Below, one piece after another: positions 8,392-16,325 of a DNA stretch of 64,000 bases. Source of the DNA: Oxalobacteraceae bacterium UBA6018 (GTDB lineage Bacteria; Pseudomonadota; Gammaproteobacteria; Burkholderiales; Burkholderiaceae_D). The number at the start of each line of letters is the position of its first letter. The stretch's first letter is position 1. The position numbers and the translations under genes were made by a program. The DNA is taken from NCBI GenBank assembly GCA_002428015.1, contig DIZW01000056.1:69035-133034 (forward strand). Direction: 5' to 3'. Under the pieces are notes generated by a model that was given only the letters and a program-made list of their open reading frames with translations, searched no databases and had not been told where the DNA came from.

Positions 8392-9435
8392 AGCGCCTGC
8401 GCGTGCTGGTGGTCGAAGACTCGCTGACAGTGCGCAAGCACCTGTGCGAGATCCTGGCGCGCGACCCCGGCATCGAGGTAGCGGGCGAAGCCGAGGACGG
8501 CCGCCAGGCGATCGAACTGTGCCAGTCGCTGCGGCCGGACGTGATCACGCTCGACATGATGCTGCCGGTGATGAGCGGGCTGGCGGCCACCGAGTACATC
8601 ATGGCCTACTGCCCCACCCCGATCCTGGTGGTGTCGGCATCCGTTAACCGCGGCGAACTGTTCAAGACTTACGAGGCGCTGTCGGCTGGCGCGGTGGAGG
8701 TGATGGACAAGTCGCGCGCCGACGACGAGGGCGACGCCTGGGAGCGCGAATTCGTGGCCACCGTGCGGCTGGTGGCGCGCGTCAAGGTGGTCACCCACGT
8801 GCGCGGGCGGCACAGCACGCGCCAGTTCGCGCCGCCGCCGGCGATCTTGCCGGCCGCGCACGGCACCCGCTACCGCCTGCTGGCGCTGGGTGCCTCGACC
8901 GGCGGCCCGGGCGCGCTGGTCGAGGTGCTGCAGGCGCTGCCGGTCGACTTTCCGCTGCCGATCCTGATCCGTGCTGCACATCGCCGAACCGTTCGGCAGC
9001 GCGTTCGCCGACTGGCTTGACGGCCAGACCGCGCACCGGGTGCGCATCGCCCGGCACGGCGAGGCGGTCGGCGCGCGCGGCGTTTCGATGGCGCCACCCG
9101 GCAGCCACCTGATGGTGCAGGGCCGGCGATTGATGCTCGACCACGGCCCGGAACGGTTTTCGTGCCGGCCTTCGATCGACGTGCTGTTCGAGTCGGTGGC
9201 GAGCGACTATGGCGCCGGCGCGCTGGCCGTGGTGCTGACCGGGATGGGCCAGGACGGCGCGCGCGGCCTGCTGGCGGTGCGCAGCGCGGGCGGCACCACG
9301 CTGGCCCAGGACGAAGCGACGTCGATCGTGTACGGCATGCCGCGCGAAGCGGCGCTGCTGGGCGCGGCGCAGCACGTCCTGCCCCTGCCCGACATCGGCC
9401 CGGCGCTGGTGGCCCTGACCCGCGACTCGAGCTAG
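8388..9435 (+). pseudogene. cheB: CheB methylesterase with internal frameshift
   Basis: CheB removes methyl groups from receptors. The first frame encodes a receiver (Asp56 in TLDMMLPVMSG) and the esterase start with LGASTGGPG (catalytic Ser), then shifts after LPILI and ends at 9020. The +1 frame from about 8971 continues exactly where expected with LHIAEPFGSAF (catalytic His) and MGQDGARG (catalytic Asp) to a stop at 9435. One extra C near 8969-8970 would explain it: removing it gives PILIVLHIAEP. Either the methylesterase is dead and only the receiver half is made, or this is a sequencing error. Confidence 0.88.
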
Positions 9436-9441
9436 GCCACC

Positions 9442-11988
9442 ATGCAGCCATCCATCCTCATCGTCGATGACAGCCTCACGGTCCGGGCCGACCTGGAAGA
9501 GGCGTTTGCCGAACAGGACATGCCGACCATCGGCTGCGCCACGCTGGGCGCGGCGCGCGTGGCGCTGGCGGACGAAAACATCGGCCTGATCATCCTGGAC
9601 GTGATGCTGCCCGACGGCGACGGCACCGACCTGCTGCGCGAGATCCGCGCCATGCCCGAGCACCTGCATTTGCCGGTGCTGATGCTGTCGAGCGAGGCGC
9701 AGGTGCGCGACCGCATCCGCGGCCTGAACATGGGCTCGAACGACTATGTCGGCAAGCCCTACGAACGCGACTACGTGGTGGCGCGCGCGCGCGAACTGCT
9801 GGCCGCCGGCGACGCGCCGCCGCCATCCTGCACCATCCTGCTGATCGACGACAGCGCCACCTTCCGCGAACGGCTGTGCGAATCGCTGCGCGCGCGCGGC
9901 TACACGGTCGCCTCGGCCGCCAGCGGCGAGGAAGGCTTGCGCAGCATCGCCATGAACCGGCCGGCGGCGGTGGTGGTCGACGGCGCCCTGCCCGGCATCG
10001 ACGGCGCCGGCGTGATACGCAAGCTGCGCCTGGACGCGGCGCTGCGCCACATCCCCTGCATCCTGCTGACCGGCTCCGACGACGACGGAGCCGAGCTGCA
10101 CGCGCTCGACTCGGGCGCCGATGCCTTCGTGCGCAAGGACGAGGACCTGGACATGATCCTGGCGCGCGTGTCGGCGGTGCTGCGCAAGGTCGGCGGCCAA
10201 GCCGCGCCGCACGGCGCCACCATGCTCGGCGCGGCCCGCATCCTGGCGGTCGACGACAGCCTGAGCTATCTGCACGCGCAGGCCGACGTGCTGCGCAGTG
10301 AAGGCTACGACGTGATCCTGGCCGAATCGGGCGAGGAGGCGCTACAGATGCTGTGCGCGCAGGCGGTCGACTGCATCCTGCTGGACCGCATCATGCCCGG
10401 CCTGGGCGGCACCGAAACCTGCCGCCGCCTGAAAGCCGATCCGGCCACCCGCGACATCCCCCTGATCATGCTGACCGCGATGGAGGACCGGGAAGCGATG
10501 ATCGAGGCCCTCAGTACCGGCGCCGACGACTATGTGCTCAAGTCGAGCGAATTCGACGTGCTCAAGGCGCGCGTGCGCGCCCAGCTGCGGCGCAAGCAGT
10601 TCGAGGACGAAAGCCGGCGCATCCGCGCCGAACTGATGGCCAAGGAACTGGAAGCGGCCGAATCGCGCGCCGCGCGCGCGCTGGCCGAAAGCCGCGCCGA
10701 AATGCTGGGCATCCTGGAACAGAAAAACAGCGACCTGGAACTTGCGATATCGAGCCTGCAGGAACGCCAGCGCGAAATCGACGAGAAGAACCGCCAGCTG
10801 GTGGAAGTGAGCCGCCTCAAGTCCGAGTTCCTGTCGAATATGTCGCACGAGCTGCGCACTCCGCTCAACGCGATCATCGGCTTTTCCGAGCTGATGCACG
10901 GCGGCCTGGCCGGCACCATGAGCGACAAGCAGCAAGTGTGCATCGGCCACGTCGTCAACAGCGGCAAGCACCTGCTGGCCCTGATCAACGACATCCTCGA
11001 CCTGTCCAAGGTCGAAGCGGGAAAAATGGCGCTCGACCTCGACCAATACCAGCCGAACCAGCTGCTGCGCGGCTGCCTCGACATCGTGCAGGAGAGCGCG
11101 GCCAAGCGCAATATCACGCTCGAATTCATCGCCTGCGAGGAGCGCGGCGAGGCGCTGGCCGACGTGCGCAAGCTCAAGCAGATGGTCTACAACCTGCTCT
11201 CGAACGCGGTCAAGTTCAGCTTCGACGGCGGCGCGGTGACGCTGTCGGTGCACTGGGTCGAACGCGCGCGGATCGGCTGCGATGCACCGCCCGGTATGGC
11301 GCTGCGCATGCTGCCTGTGGGCGAGGCTGGCGACGACCAGGACTGGCTTGAAATCCGGGTGCGCGACCAGGGCGCGGGCATCCACGGCGACGACCTGGCG
11401 CACCTGTTCGAAACGTTCCGCCAGCTCGATTCGTCGATGGCGCGCCATCACGAGGGCAGCGGCCTGGGACTGGCGCTGGTGAGCCGGATGGCGGACCTAC
11501 ACGGTGGCACTGCCGGCGTGGCCAGCGCGCCAGGCCTGGGCGCGCAGTTCTCGATCTGGCTGCCGCGCCGCGCGCCGCAGCGCGCAGTGAACGCCGACGA
11601 CAGCGCGCCGGCGGCGTACCGGGTGCTGGTGATCGAGGACGACGTCCAGGCGGCCCAGTTGCTGCGCCTGCATTTCGAAAATCTCGGCTTCGAAGTGCAG
11701 CTGGCCGGCGACGCCGCCACCGCGCTGGAACGGGCCGAACTGAGCAAACCGGACCTGATCACGCTCGACCTGCTGCTGCCGGGCACCAGCGGCTGGGACA
11801 TGCTGACCGCCTTCAAGGCCCATCCGCGGCTGGGCAGCACGCCGGTCATCATCATCTCGATCGTGGCCGACGAACCCAAGGCGCGCGCGCTGGGCGCGGC
11901 CACGCTGCTGCAGAAACCGGTCGCGCACAAGGCCCTGCTCGAGGCAGTCCATGCTCTGGGCCTGGCGCCCGTCGAACCGAACAAGTAA
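9442..11988 (+). CDS. hybrid histidine kinase with four receiver domains
   Basis: This 848-residue soluble protein has no transmembrane segment. Three receivers come first, with acceptors Asp53 (ILDVMLPDGDG), Asp180 (VVVDGALPGIDG) and Asp315 (LLDRIMPGLGG). A long coiled coil (about 385-460) leads to HisKA with MSHELRTPLNA (His469), then a HATPase domain with VRDQGAGI and GSGLGLAL. A fourth receiver closes the protein (acceptor near 777, TLDLLLPGTSG). It follows cheB by six bases and is likely a phosphorylation target of CheA. It takes the place of the WspR diguanylate cyclase, so output probably goes through a phosphorelay. Confidence 0.93.
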   Translation: MQPSILIVDDSLTVRADLEEAFAEQDMPTIGCATLGAARVALADENIGLIILDVMLPDGDGTDLLREIRAMPEHLHLPVLMLSSEAQVRDRIRGLNMGSNDYVGKPYERDYVVARARELLAAGDAPPPSCTILLIDDSATFRERLCESLRARGYTVASAASGEEGLRSIAMNRPAAVVVDGALPGIDGAGVIRKLRLDAALRHIPCILLTGSDDDGAELHALDSGADAFVRKDEDLDMILARVSAVLRKVGGQAAPHGATMLGAARILAVDDSLSYLHAQADVLRSEGYDVILAESGEEALQMLCAQAVDCILLDRIMPGLGGTETCRRLKADPATRDIPLIMLTAMEDREAMIEALSTGADDYVLKSSEFDVLKARVRAQLRRKQFEDESRRIRAELMAKELEAAESRAARALAESRAEMLGILEQKNSDLELAISSLQERQREIDEKNRQLVEVSRLKSEFLSNMSHELRTPLNAIIGFSELMHGGLAGTMSDKQQVCIGHVVNSGKHLLALINDILDLSKVEAGKMALDLDQYQPNQLLRGCLDIVQESAAKRNITLEFIACEERGEALADVRKLKQMVYNLLSNAVKFSFDGGAVTLSVHWVERARIGCDAPPGMALRMLPVGEAGDDQDWLEIRVRDQGAGIHGDDLAHLFETFRQLDSSMARHHEGSGLGLALVSRMADLHGGTAGVASAPGLGAQFSIWLPRRAPQRAVNADDSAPAAYRVLVIEDDVQAAQLLRLHFENLGFEVQLAGDAATALERAELSKPDLITLDLLLPGTSGWDMLTAFKAHPRLGSTPVIIISIVADEPKARALGAATLLQKPVAHKALLEAVHALGLAPVEPNK

Positions 11989-11999
11989 GGGACACCATC

Positions 12000-12371
12000 A
12001 TGGCACGCATACTGGTAGTGGAAGATTCGGGAACCAACATGATGCTGGCGCTGACCCTGCTCGAAAGCGCAGGCCACACCGTGCTGCAGGCCGACCGCGC
12101 CCTGCTCGGCATCGAGCTTGCGCGCAGCGAGGCGCCCGACCTGATCCTGATGGATGTGCAGATGCCGGGCATGGACGGGATCGAAGCGACCCGCATCCTC
12201 AAGGGCGACGCGCGCACCAGCGCCATTCCGGTGATCGCGCTGACCGCGTTCGCGATGAAGGGCGACCGCGAGCGCATGCTGGCCGCCGGCTTCGACAGCT
12301 ATATCGAAAAGCCGATCGACTACCTGGCGTTCCTGGCCCAGGTGGCGGCGATTTGCGAGCGCGCCCGCTAG
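12000..12371 (+). CDS. single-domain response regulator (CheY/DivK type)
   Basis: The 123-residue receiver has no output domain. It shows ILVVEDSGTN, the phospho-acceptor Asp52 in LILMDVQMPGMDG, the switch threonine region IALTAFAMKGD and the lysine motif YIEKPID. It is preceded by AAGGGA and follows the hybrid kinase by eleven bases. It is most like DivK-type relay proteins and could be the diffusible end of the chemosensory pathway. It is the last intact gene of the island. Confidence 0.93.
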   Translation: MARILVVEDSGTNMMLALTLLESAGHTVLQADRALLGIELARSEAPDLILMDVQMPGMDGIEATRILKGDARTSAIPVIALTAFAMKGDRERMLAAGFDSYIEKPIDYLAFLAQVAAICERAR

Positions 12372-12376
12372 AACGG

Positions 12377-12534
12377 TCAGGCTTGCGCCAGCACCTTGCG
12401 CATAAAGCGCCACTGCGCATGGACTGCGGCCGGCACCTCGACGCCGTCGTATGGCTGGCAGTCGACGAAGCCGTATGCTTGGTCGATGCGCTGCGTCCAC
12501 CTATCGAGGTGTCCGGGCAGATTAGACCACTACA
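12377..12534 (-). pseudogene. 5'-truncated gene fragment of unknown function at right island end
   Basis: On the reverse strand a frame enters from the attachment repeat and runs to a TGA at 12377. It reads HLDRWTQRIDQAYGF, then VDCQPYDGVEVP and a C-terminus AAVHAQWRFMRKVLAQA. The composition is protein-like and the frame has no start before it meets the repeat at 12535. It looks like the 3' end of a cargo gene cut off at the island boundary. I do not recognise the family. The remainder of 12372-12717 holds the right attachment repeat, a terminator and a hairpin. Confidence 0.4.
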
Positions 12535-12558
12535 GTTCGAATCCTCTCACCCCGACCA
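12535..12558 (+). repeat. right attachment repeat (attR), partial tRNA-Pro
   Basis: The 24 bases are identical to the tRNA-Pro 3' end at 1921-1944, including CCA, but no 5' part of a tRNA precedes them; the upstream sequence is unrelated. This is the truncated copy expected at the far end of an element integrated in a tRNA gene. Confidence 0.82.
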
Positions 12559-12587
12559 TCGTTCATTATTAACATAAAGAACGTAGA

Positions 12588-12610
12588 AAAGCCCCAGTCA
12601 TTGGGGCTTT
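12588..12610 (+). terminator. terminator after the partial tRNA copy
   Basis: AAAGCCCCA (12588-12596) pairs with TGGGGCTTT (12602-12610) across a GTCAT loop. It closely resembles the terminator at 1975-1995 and stands at the same distance from the 24-bp repeat. One of the two is the original tRNA terminator and the other came with the island. Confidence 0.65.
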
Positions 12611-12674
12611 GTCATTTTCTAGCTCCCATAGTTGCAAACTAGTGTGCCTTCATAATCCTGAACAATTGGCGATC

Positions 12675-12705
12675 AGCAATACCTTCCTTCGCACGAGGTA
12701 TTGCT
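12675..12705 (-). terminator. stem-loop downstream of the kaiC-like operon
   Basis: AGCAATACCT (12675-12684) and AGGTATTGCT (12696-12705) form a perfect 10-bp inverted repeat with an 11-base loop, 13 bases after the kaiC-like stop. There is no clear T-run, so it may be a terminator or an mRNA-stabilising hairpin. Confidence 0.5.
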
Positions 12706-12717
12706 CACCGATTGCCG

Positions 12718-14172
12718 TCAGCCCGCCGGCGCGGCGATCGGCCGCCCCGTCAGGATGCCCGCGTACTGAGACAGCGACTCCCCGATCGCGATGCCGTCGG
12801 CGTCAATTTCGAAAAACCTCAGATCGTTGCTGTGTTCGCTTGCGCGCACCTTGACCACCGCGATCACGCGCCTGAACTGGCCCTCGAGCTCGACGTAGCG
12901 CTGCATGACGATGGCGTCGGAGAGGAAGGCGTTGCCGTAGGAGCTAAAGCGCAGCACCTCATAGCGGTCTTCCAGCTCGGCCGTCATGAGCACGGTCACC
13001 CCCATCGCGGTGAGCACGGCGACCATGCGGTACAGCGATTCGCGGAAATCGTCGCGGAACGAGGACGCCAGCGCCAGTTCGAAGCCGGACAGCGAATCGA
13101 TCACGACCCGTTTCGCGTTCATCCTCTTGATCATGCTGACCAGGTCGTGGAGGATCTCGTCGATCGACAGGTCCAGCGTGCGCGTGTTGATCACGCCCAC
13201 TTTACCGCTGTCGATGAGCGCGTTCAAACGGTGGCTGAGCAGCTGGTTCGGACTCTTCTCGAAGGCCGCGATCACGCCGGCCTCGCCCTTGCGCACGCCC
13301 TCGGTCAGAAATTGCGTCGCCAGCACCGACTTGCCGGAACCGGAAGGCCCCACCAGCAGCAGGGAATAGCCGGCCGGCACGCCGCCGCCCATCATCGCGT
13401 CCAGTTCCGGCACCCCCATCGAGAGCCGCTCCTCGGCGTCGATCATCACCTCGCTCATGGGCGCGCTGAGCATCGCGCGCGGGAAGATATCGACGCCGCT
13501 GTCGCTGATGCGGAAGGTGTGCACGCCCAGGCTTTGCGCCTGGCCGCGCATCTTCACCACTTGAATCTTGCGCACCAGGGCGTCGCGGTGCACCAGCTGC
13601 GACATCCAGATGATGCCGTCGGCCACGGTGAACACGGGGCTCGACTCGGCCTCCGGCGCCAGGTACTCGCCGATCAGGAAGGTGGTGGCCAGCCAGCTGG
13701 TCATCTGCATGCCCAGCTGCTGCACGAACTGCTGCAGACCGGCCGCGCCGCGGTCCATGCCCTGCGCCGACTGCACCACCGAACGGAAAGAATCGACGAA
13801 CACCAGGCTCGGCGAAAACTCGCGCACCTCGTCGAGGATGCGCGCCAGCACGCGGTCGAAATCGCCGTCGAGCAGGTCGGCGGCCAGGTTGACGAACTTG
13901 ATCGACTGGTTGATCTTGCTGACATCGAAGAAGGGAAACTGCTGCTGGTAGCGCAGCATCTTCAGCGGCGGCTCGCCCAGCACGGTGAAGAACAGCGCGC
14001 GCCGCTCCGGGCTCGCCAGCGAAAACATGATCTGGTGCGCCATCGTGGTCTTGCCGCTGCCCGGCGTGCCGGCCACCAGGTTGAATGAAAATTCCGGGAT
14101 GCCGCCACCCAGCAGTTCGTCCAACCCGGGCACGCCCGTCGCCAGGCGCTGAATGTTGACTTTATTGCTCAT
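12718..14172 (-). CDS. KaiC-like dual RecA-fold ATPase
   Basis: The 484-residue protein has two KaiC/RadA-type ATPase domains in tandem. The first opens RLATGVPGLDELLGGGIPE with Walker A GTPGSGKT (35-42); the second has LSMGVPELDAMMGGGVPAGY with Walker A GPSGSGKS (275-282) and Walker B RVVIDSLSGFEL. Cyanobacterial KaiC is the clock ATPase; proteobacterial relatives are thought to act in stress or signalling. No kaiA or kaiB is present. Each domain appears to keep one glutamate where clock KaiC has a Glu pair (LGEPP and FEKSP). It is co-transcribed with a small protein and a hybrid kinase, so a partner-switch role with the kinase is plausible but unproven. Confidence 0.9.
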   Translation of the reverse strand: MSNKVNIQRLATGVPGLDELLGGGIPEFSFNLVAGTPGSGKTTMAHQIMFSLASPERRALFFTVLGEPPLKMLRYQQQFPFFDVSKINQSIKFVNLAADLLDGDFDRVLARILDEVREFSPSLVFVDSFRSVVQSAQGMDRGAAGLQQFVQQLGMQMTSWLATTFLIGEYLAPEAESSPVFTVADGIIWMSQLVHRDALVRKIQVVKMRGQAQSLGVHTFRISDSGVDIFPRAMLSAPMSEVMIDAEERLSMGVPELDAMMGGGVPAGYSLLLVGPSGSGKSVLATQFLTEGVRKGEAGVIAAFEKSPNQLLSHRLNALIDSGKVGVINTRTLDLSIDEILHDLVSMIKRMNAKRVVIDSLSGFELALASSFRDDFRESLYRMVAVLTAMGVTVLMTAELEDRYEVLRFSSYGNAFLSDAIVMQRYVELEGQFRRVIAVVKVRASEHSNDLRFFEIDADGIAIGESLSQYAGILTGRPIAAPAG

Positions 14173-14570
14173 TGTTCAATTCCCTTAGCGGCATTGTCCG
14201 CGATGTTCTGGCCCCAGGCCGATCGGAGTATGGCGGTGGTCAGGGACTCGCCTATCAGTTGGGTCAGCGTGTCGGTAAAAGTGGCCAGCAGCGCGCTGCT
14301 GGCGGCTCCGGCCAGTGCCGGTGTGCGCTCCGCCAGGCTGGCGCGCAGCTTGAACCGGTCAGGGTCGCCGCCCTCGGCCAACCAGGGGTACTGCCCCCGC
14401 ACCATATGGATGCTGCGTGCGTACAGGGTGTCGAAGCCGATGCGCCCGATAATGGCGACCAGTTCGGCGGCGAGCAGATCCCACAGGACGATCGTGTCCT
14501 CCACGACGGCCTCGGGGCGGCACATCACGTTGCGCTCGATCATCTGATGCCGTTCATCGATAGTCGTCAT
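14169..14570 (-). CDS. conserved-looking small protein of the KaiC operon, unknown function
   Basis: I do not recognise this 133-residue protein. It starts MTTIDERHQMIERNVMC and is largely helical by eye, with EDTIVLWDLLAAELVAIIG and GFDTLYARSIHMVRGQYPWL, and no transmembrane segment or enzymatic motif. Its stop overlaps the kaiC-like start (ATGA), which implies coupled synthesis and a shared role. It lies 50 bases after the hybrid kinase. An adaptor between kinase and KaiC-like protein is the simplest guess from position. Confidence 0.75.
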   Translation of the reverse strand: MTTIDERHQMIERNVMCRPEAVVEDTIVLWDLLAAELVAIIGRIGFDTLYARSIHMVRGQYPWLAEGGDPDRFKLRASLAERTPALAGAASSALLATFTDTLTQLIGESLTTAILRSAWGQNIADNAAKGIEQ

Positions 14571-14620
14571 GTCAGTCTGGATACGGTAAGGCGGTCAGGA
14601 GTGCTGGCGCTGAAAAGGTG

Positions 14621-15984
14621 TCAGTGTACATGCTGATCGATCAATTCCAGAAGCAGGTCAATTCCGACCGGCTTGACGATATAGCGATCGAAGCCGCTGC
14701 GCTCGGCGCGCGCGCGGTCCTGCGGCATGTTGTAGCCGGAGGTCGCGATGAAAAACGGCATCTTGCCTTGCACGCCGGCACGGATGCGCTCGACCACGGT
14801 GAAGCCGTCCAGGCCGGGCAGGCCAATGTCGCAGATGACCAGGTCGTAGTGCTGCGCCAGCGCCAATTGCACCGCGTCGGCCCCATCGTGGCATGGCACC
14901 ACCGTGTGTCCGTCCAGCTCCAGCAGCAGACTGAGCACGTCGGCGGCGTCGACGTTGTCCTCCACCAGCAGAATCCGCAGCGGCCGCGGGCTGGGCAGGC
15001 GCGGCGACGCGACGCGACGGCCGGCATCGCCAGCACCTCGGCGCTGAGCGGCAACCGCACCGTGAAGGTGCTGCCCGTGCCGGCGCCCTCGCTGCGCACC
15101 TGCACTGTGCCGCCATGCATGTCGACCAGAGAACGTACCAGCGTCAGGCCGATGCCAAGCCCACCCTGGGCGCGCTCAAGCGACTGCTTGCCCTGGGTGA
15201 ACAGGTCGAAGATAAACGGTTGCAGGTCGGCCGCGATGCCGATCCCCTGGTCGCGCACCGCGATCTGCGCCATGCCGTCCACCACTTGCGCCGTGAGCGT
15301 GATGCTTCCGCTTTCAGGAGAAAACTTGGAGGCGTTATTGAGCAGATTGGACACCACTTGCGCCAGGCGCATGCGGTCGCCATGGACCAGTATCGAATAC
15401 GGCGGCAGCGTCATCGTCAATTGCTGCTGGCGGGCGTCAATCAGCGGCTGGCTGCTCTCCGCCGCCAGTGCGATGATGTCCGCCAGCGCCAGCGTGGACT
15501 TGTACAGGCCCATCTTGCCGCTGCTGATGCGCGAGGCGTCGAGCAGGTCGTCGATCAAGCGCGTCATGTGCCCCATCTGCCGTTCAATGATGGCGTTCAG
15601 GCGCGGCATCTCGGGACTGCTGCCCGCCAGCTTGCCCAGCAGGGCGTTGGCGTAGGCGATCGGTTGCAGCGGATTGCGTAATTCATGGGCCAGCATCGAC
15701 AGGAAGTTCGTCTGGCGCTGCATCCGCTCTTCGGCGCTAGCCTGCTTGTCCTGTGCGCTGAAGGTGGCCAGCACCAGGTGTTCGTTCGCCTCGCGCAGCC
15801 ACAGCGTGTGGCTGGTCTGCTCTTGGGTGCGTTGCAGCTTCAGAAGCGCTTGCTGCGCCATCAACTGCGCGTTTATCTCGCGCAGCGCGGCGAGTTCCTT
15901 GGTGTGAGCGGCCTGCAGTAACGCCAATTGCGCGCCACCGGATTCCGGAGCGGCTGGCGTATCGGACTGCACATTGTCATTCAT
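14621..15984 (-). pseudogene. hybrid histidine kinase-receiver with frameshift
   Basis: The first frame (from ATG 15984, MNDNVQSDTPAAPE) encodes a coiled-coil N-terminus, HisKA with MLAHELRNPLQPIA (His100), and a HATPase with NLLNNASKFSP, VRDQGIGI and GGLGIGLTLV. It then passes AEVLAMPAVASRR and goes out of frame. The other frame carries the receiver from LPSPRPLRILLVEDN through LVICDIGLPGLDG to a stop at 14621. One missing base around 14990-15022 would join them into a protein of roughly 450 residues. The start frame extends upstream to 16113 but that part does not look coding. It probably heads the kaiC-like operon. If the shift is real, the kinase lacks its receiver. Confidence 0.82.
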
Positions 15985-16325
15985 ATGATTAAGCCTTGAG
16001 ACGTCGATCGAAACATTTTCAGCACCGAACAAGACGCCCGTATCGACACCATACTCCTGTTTCGCTCTGGCGGGGCGAAATCGATACCGCGAGTTGCACT
16101 TCGCGCTCACCAACTCTTGCTAACGAGAATCTTCTATTCTGGCAATCGTATTGCGTCGGTTTTAGCGTCCCGTTTGAGACCGGCAACCGAATAGGCGCGC
16201 GTCGCGCACCTAACTGTCATTCGCCCTTTGGCGCCGCAGTCGCGCGCGCTCGCCCCGCTGCGCTAGAATGCCTTGTTGCAATCTCGGCTTACCCAGCCTT
16301 CCTTCAACTTTTCATACCGACGACG
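15985..16325. other. intergenic region between divergent operons
   Basis: The 341 bases separate the hybrid kinase (leftward) from the S9 peptidase (rightward) and must hold both promoters. I see no convincing -35/-10 pair, RNA gene or repeat. The frames crossing it are rich in rare-looking residues and not protein-like. Confidence 0.5.

Larger units (their letters stand above)
1921..12558 (+). mobile_element. putative genomic island inserted at tRNA-Pro
   Basis: The interval is bounded by exact 24-bp direct repeats of the tRNA-Pro 3' end (1921-1944 and 12535-12558). Both are followed by a similar short hairpin and a GCCCC/GGGGC terminator. Just inside the left end are two 11-bp-spaced copies of ATTCGTGGCA and a reading frame whose start resembles tyrosine-integrase N-termini. 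The cargo is a single chemosensory operon. No intact integrase, relaxase or phage gene is present, so the island looks fixed. Island status rests on the repeats and the integrase-like remnant; excision has not been shown. Confidence 0.7.

Noticed and set aside
12718..14172. Circadian clock kaiC
   Set aside because: There is no kaiA or kaiB, and the glutamate pairs are altered. The family is right but a clock function is not supported.
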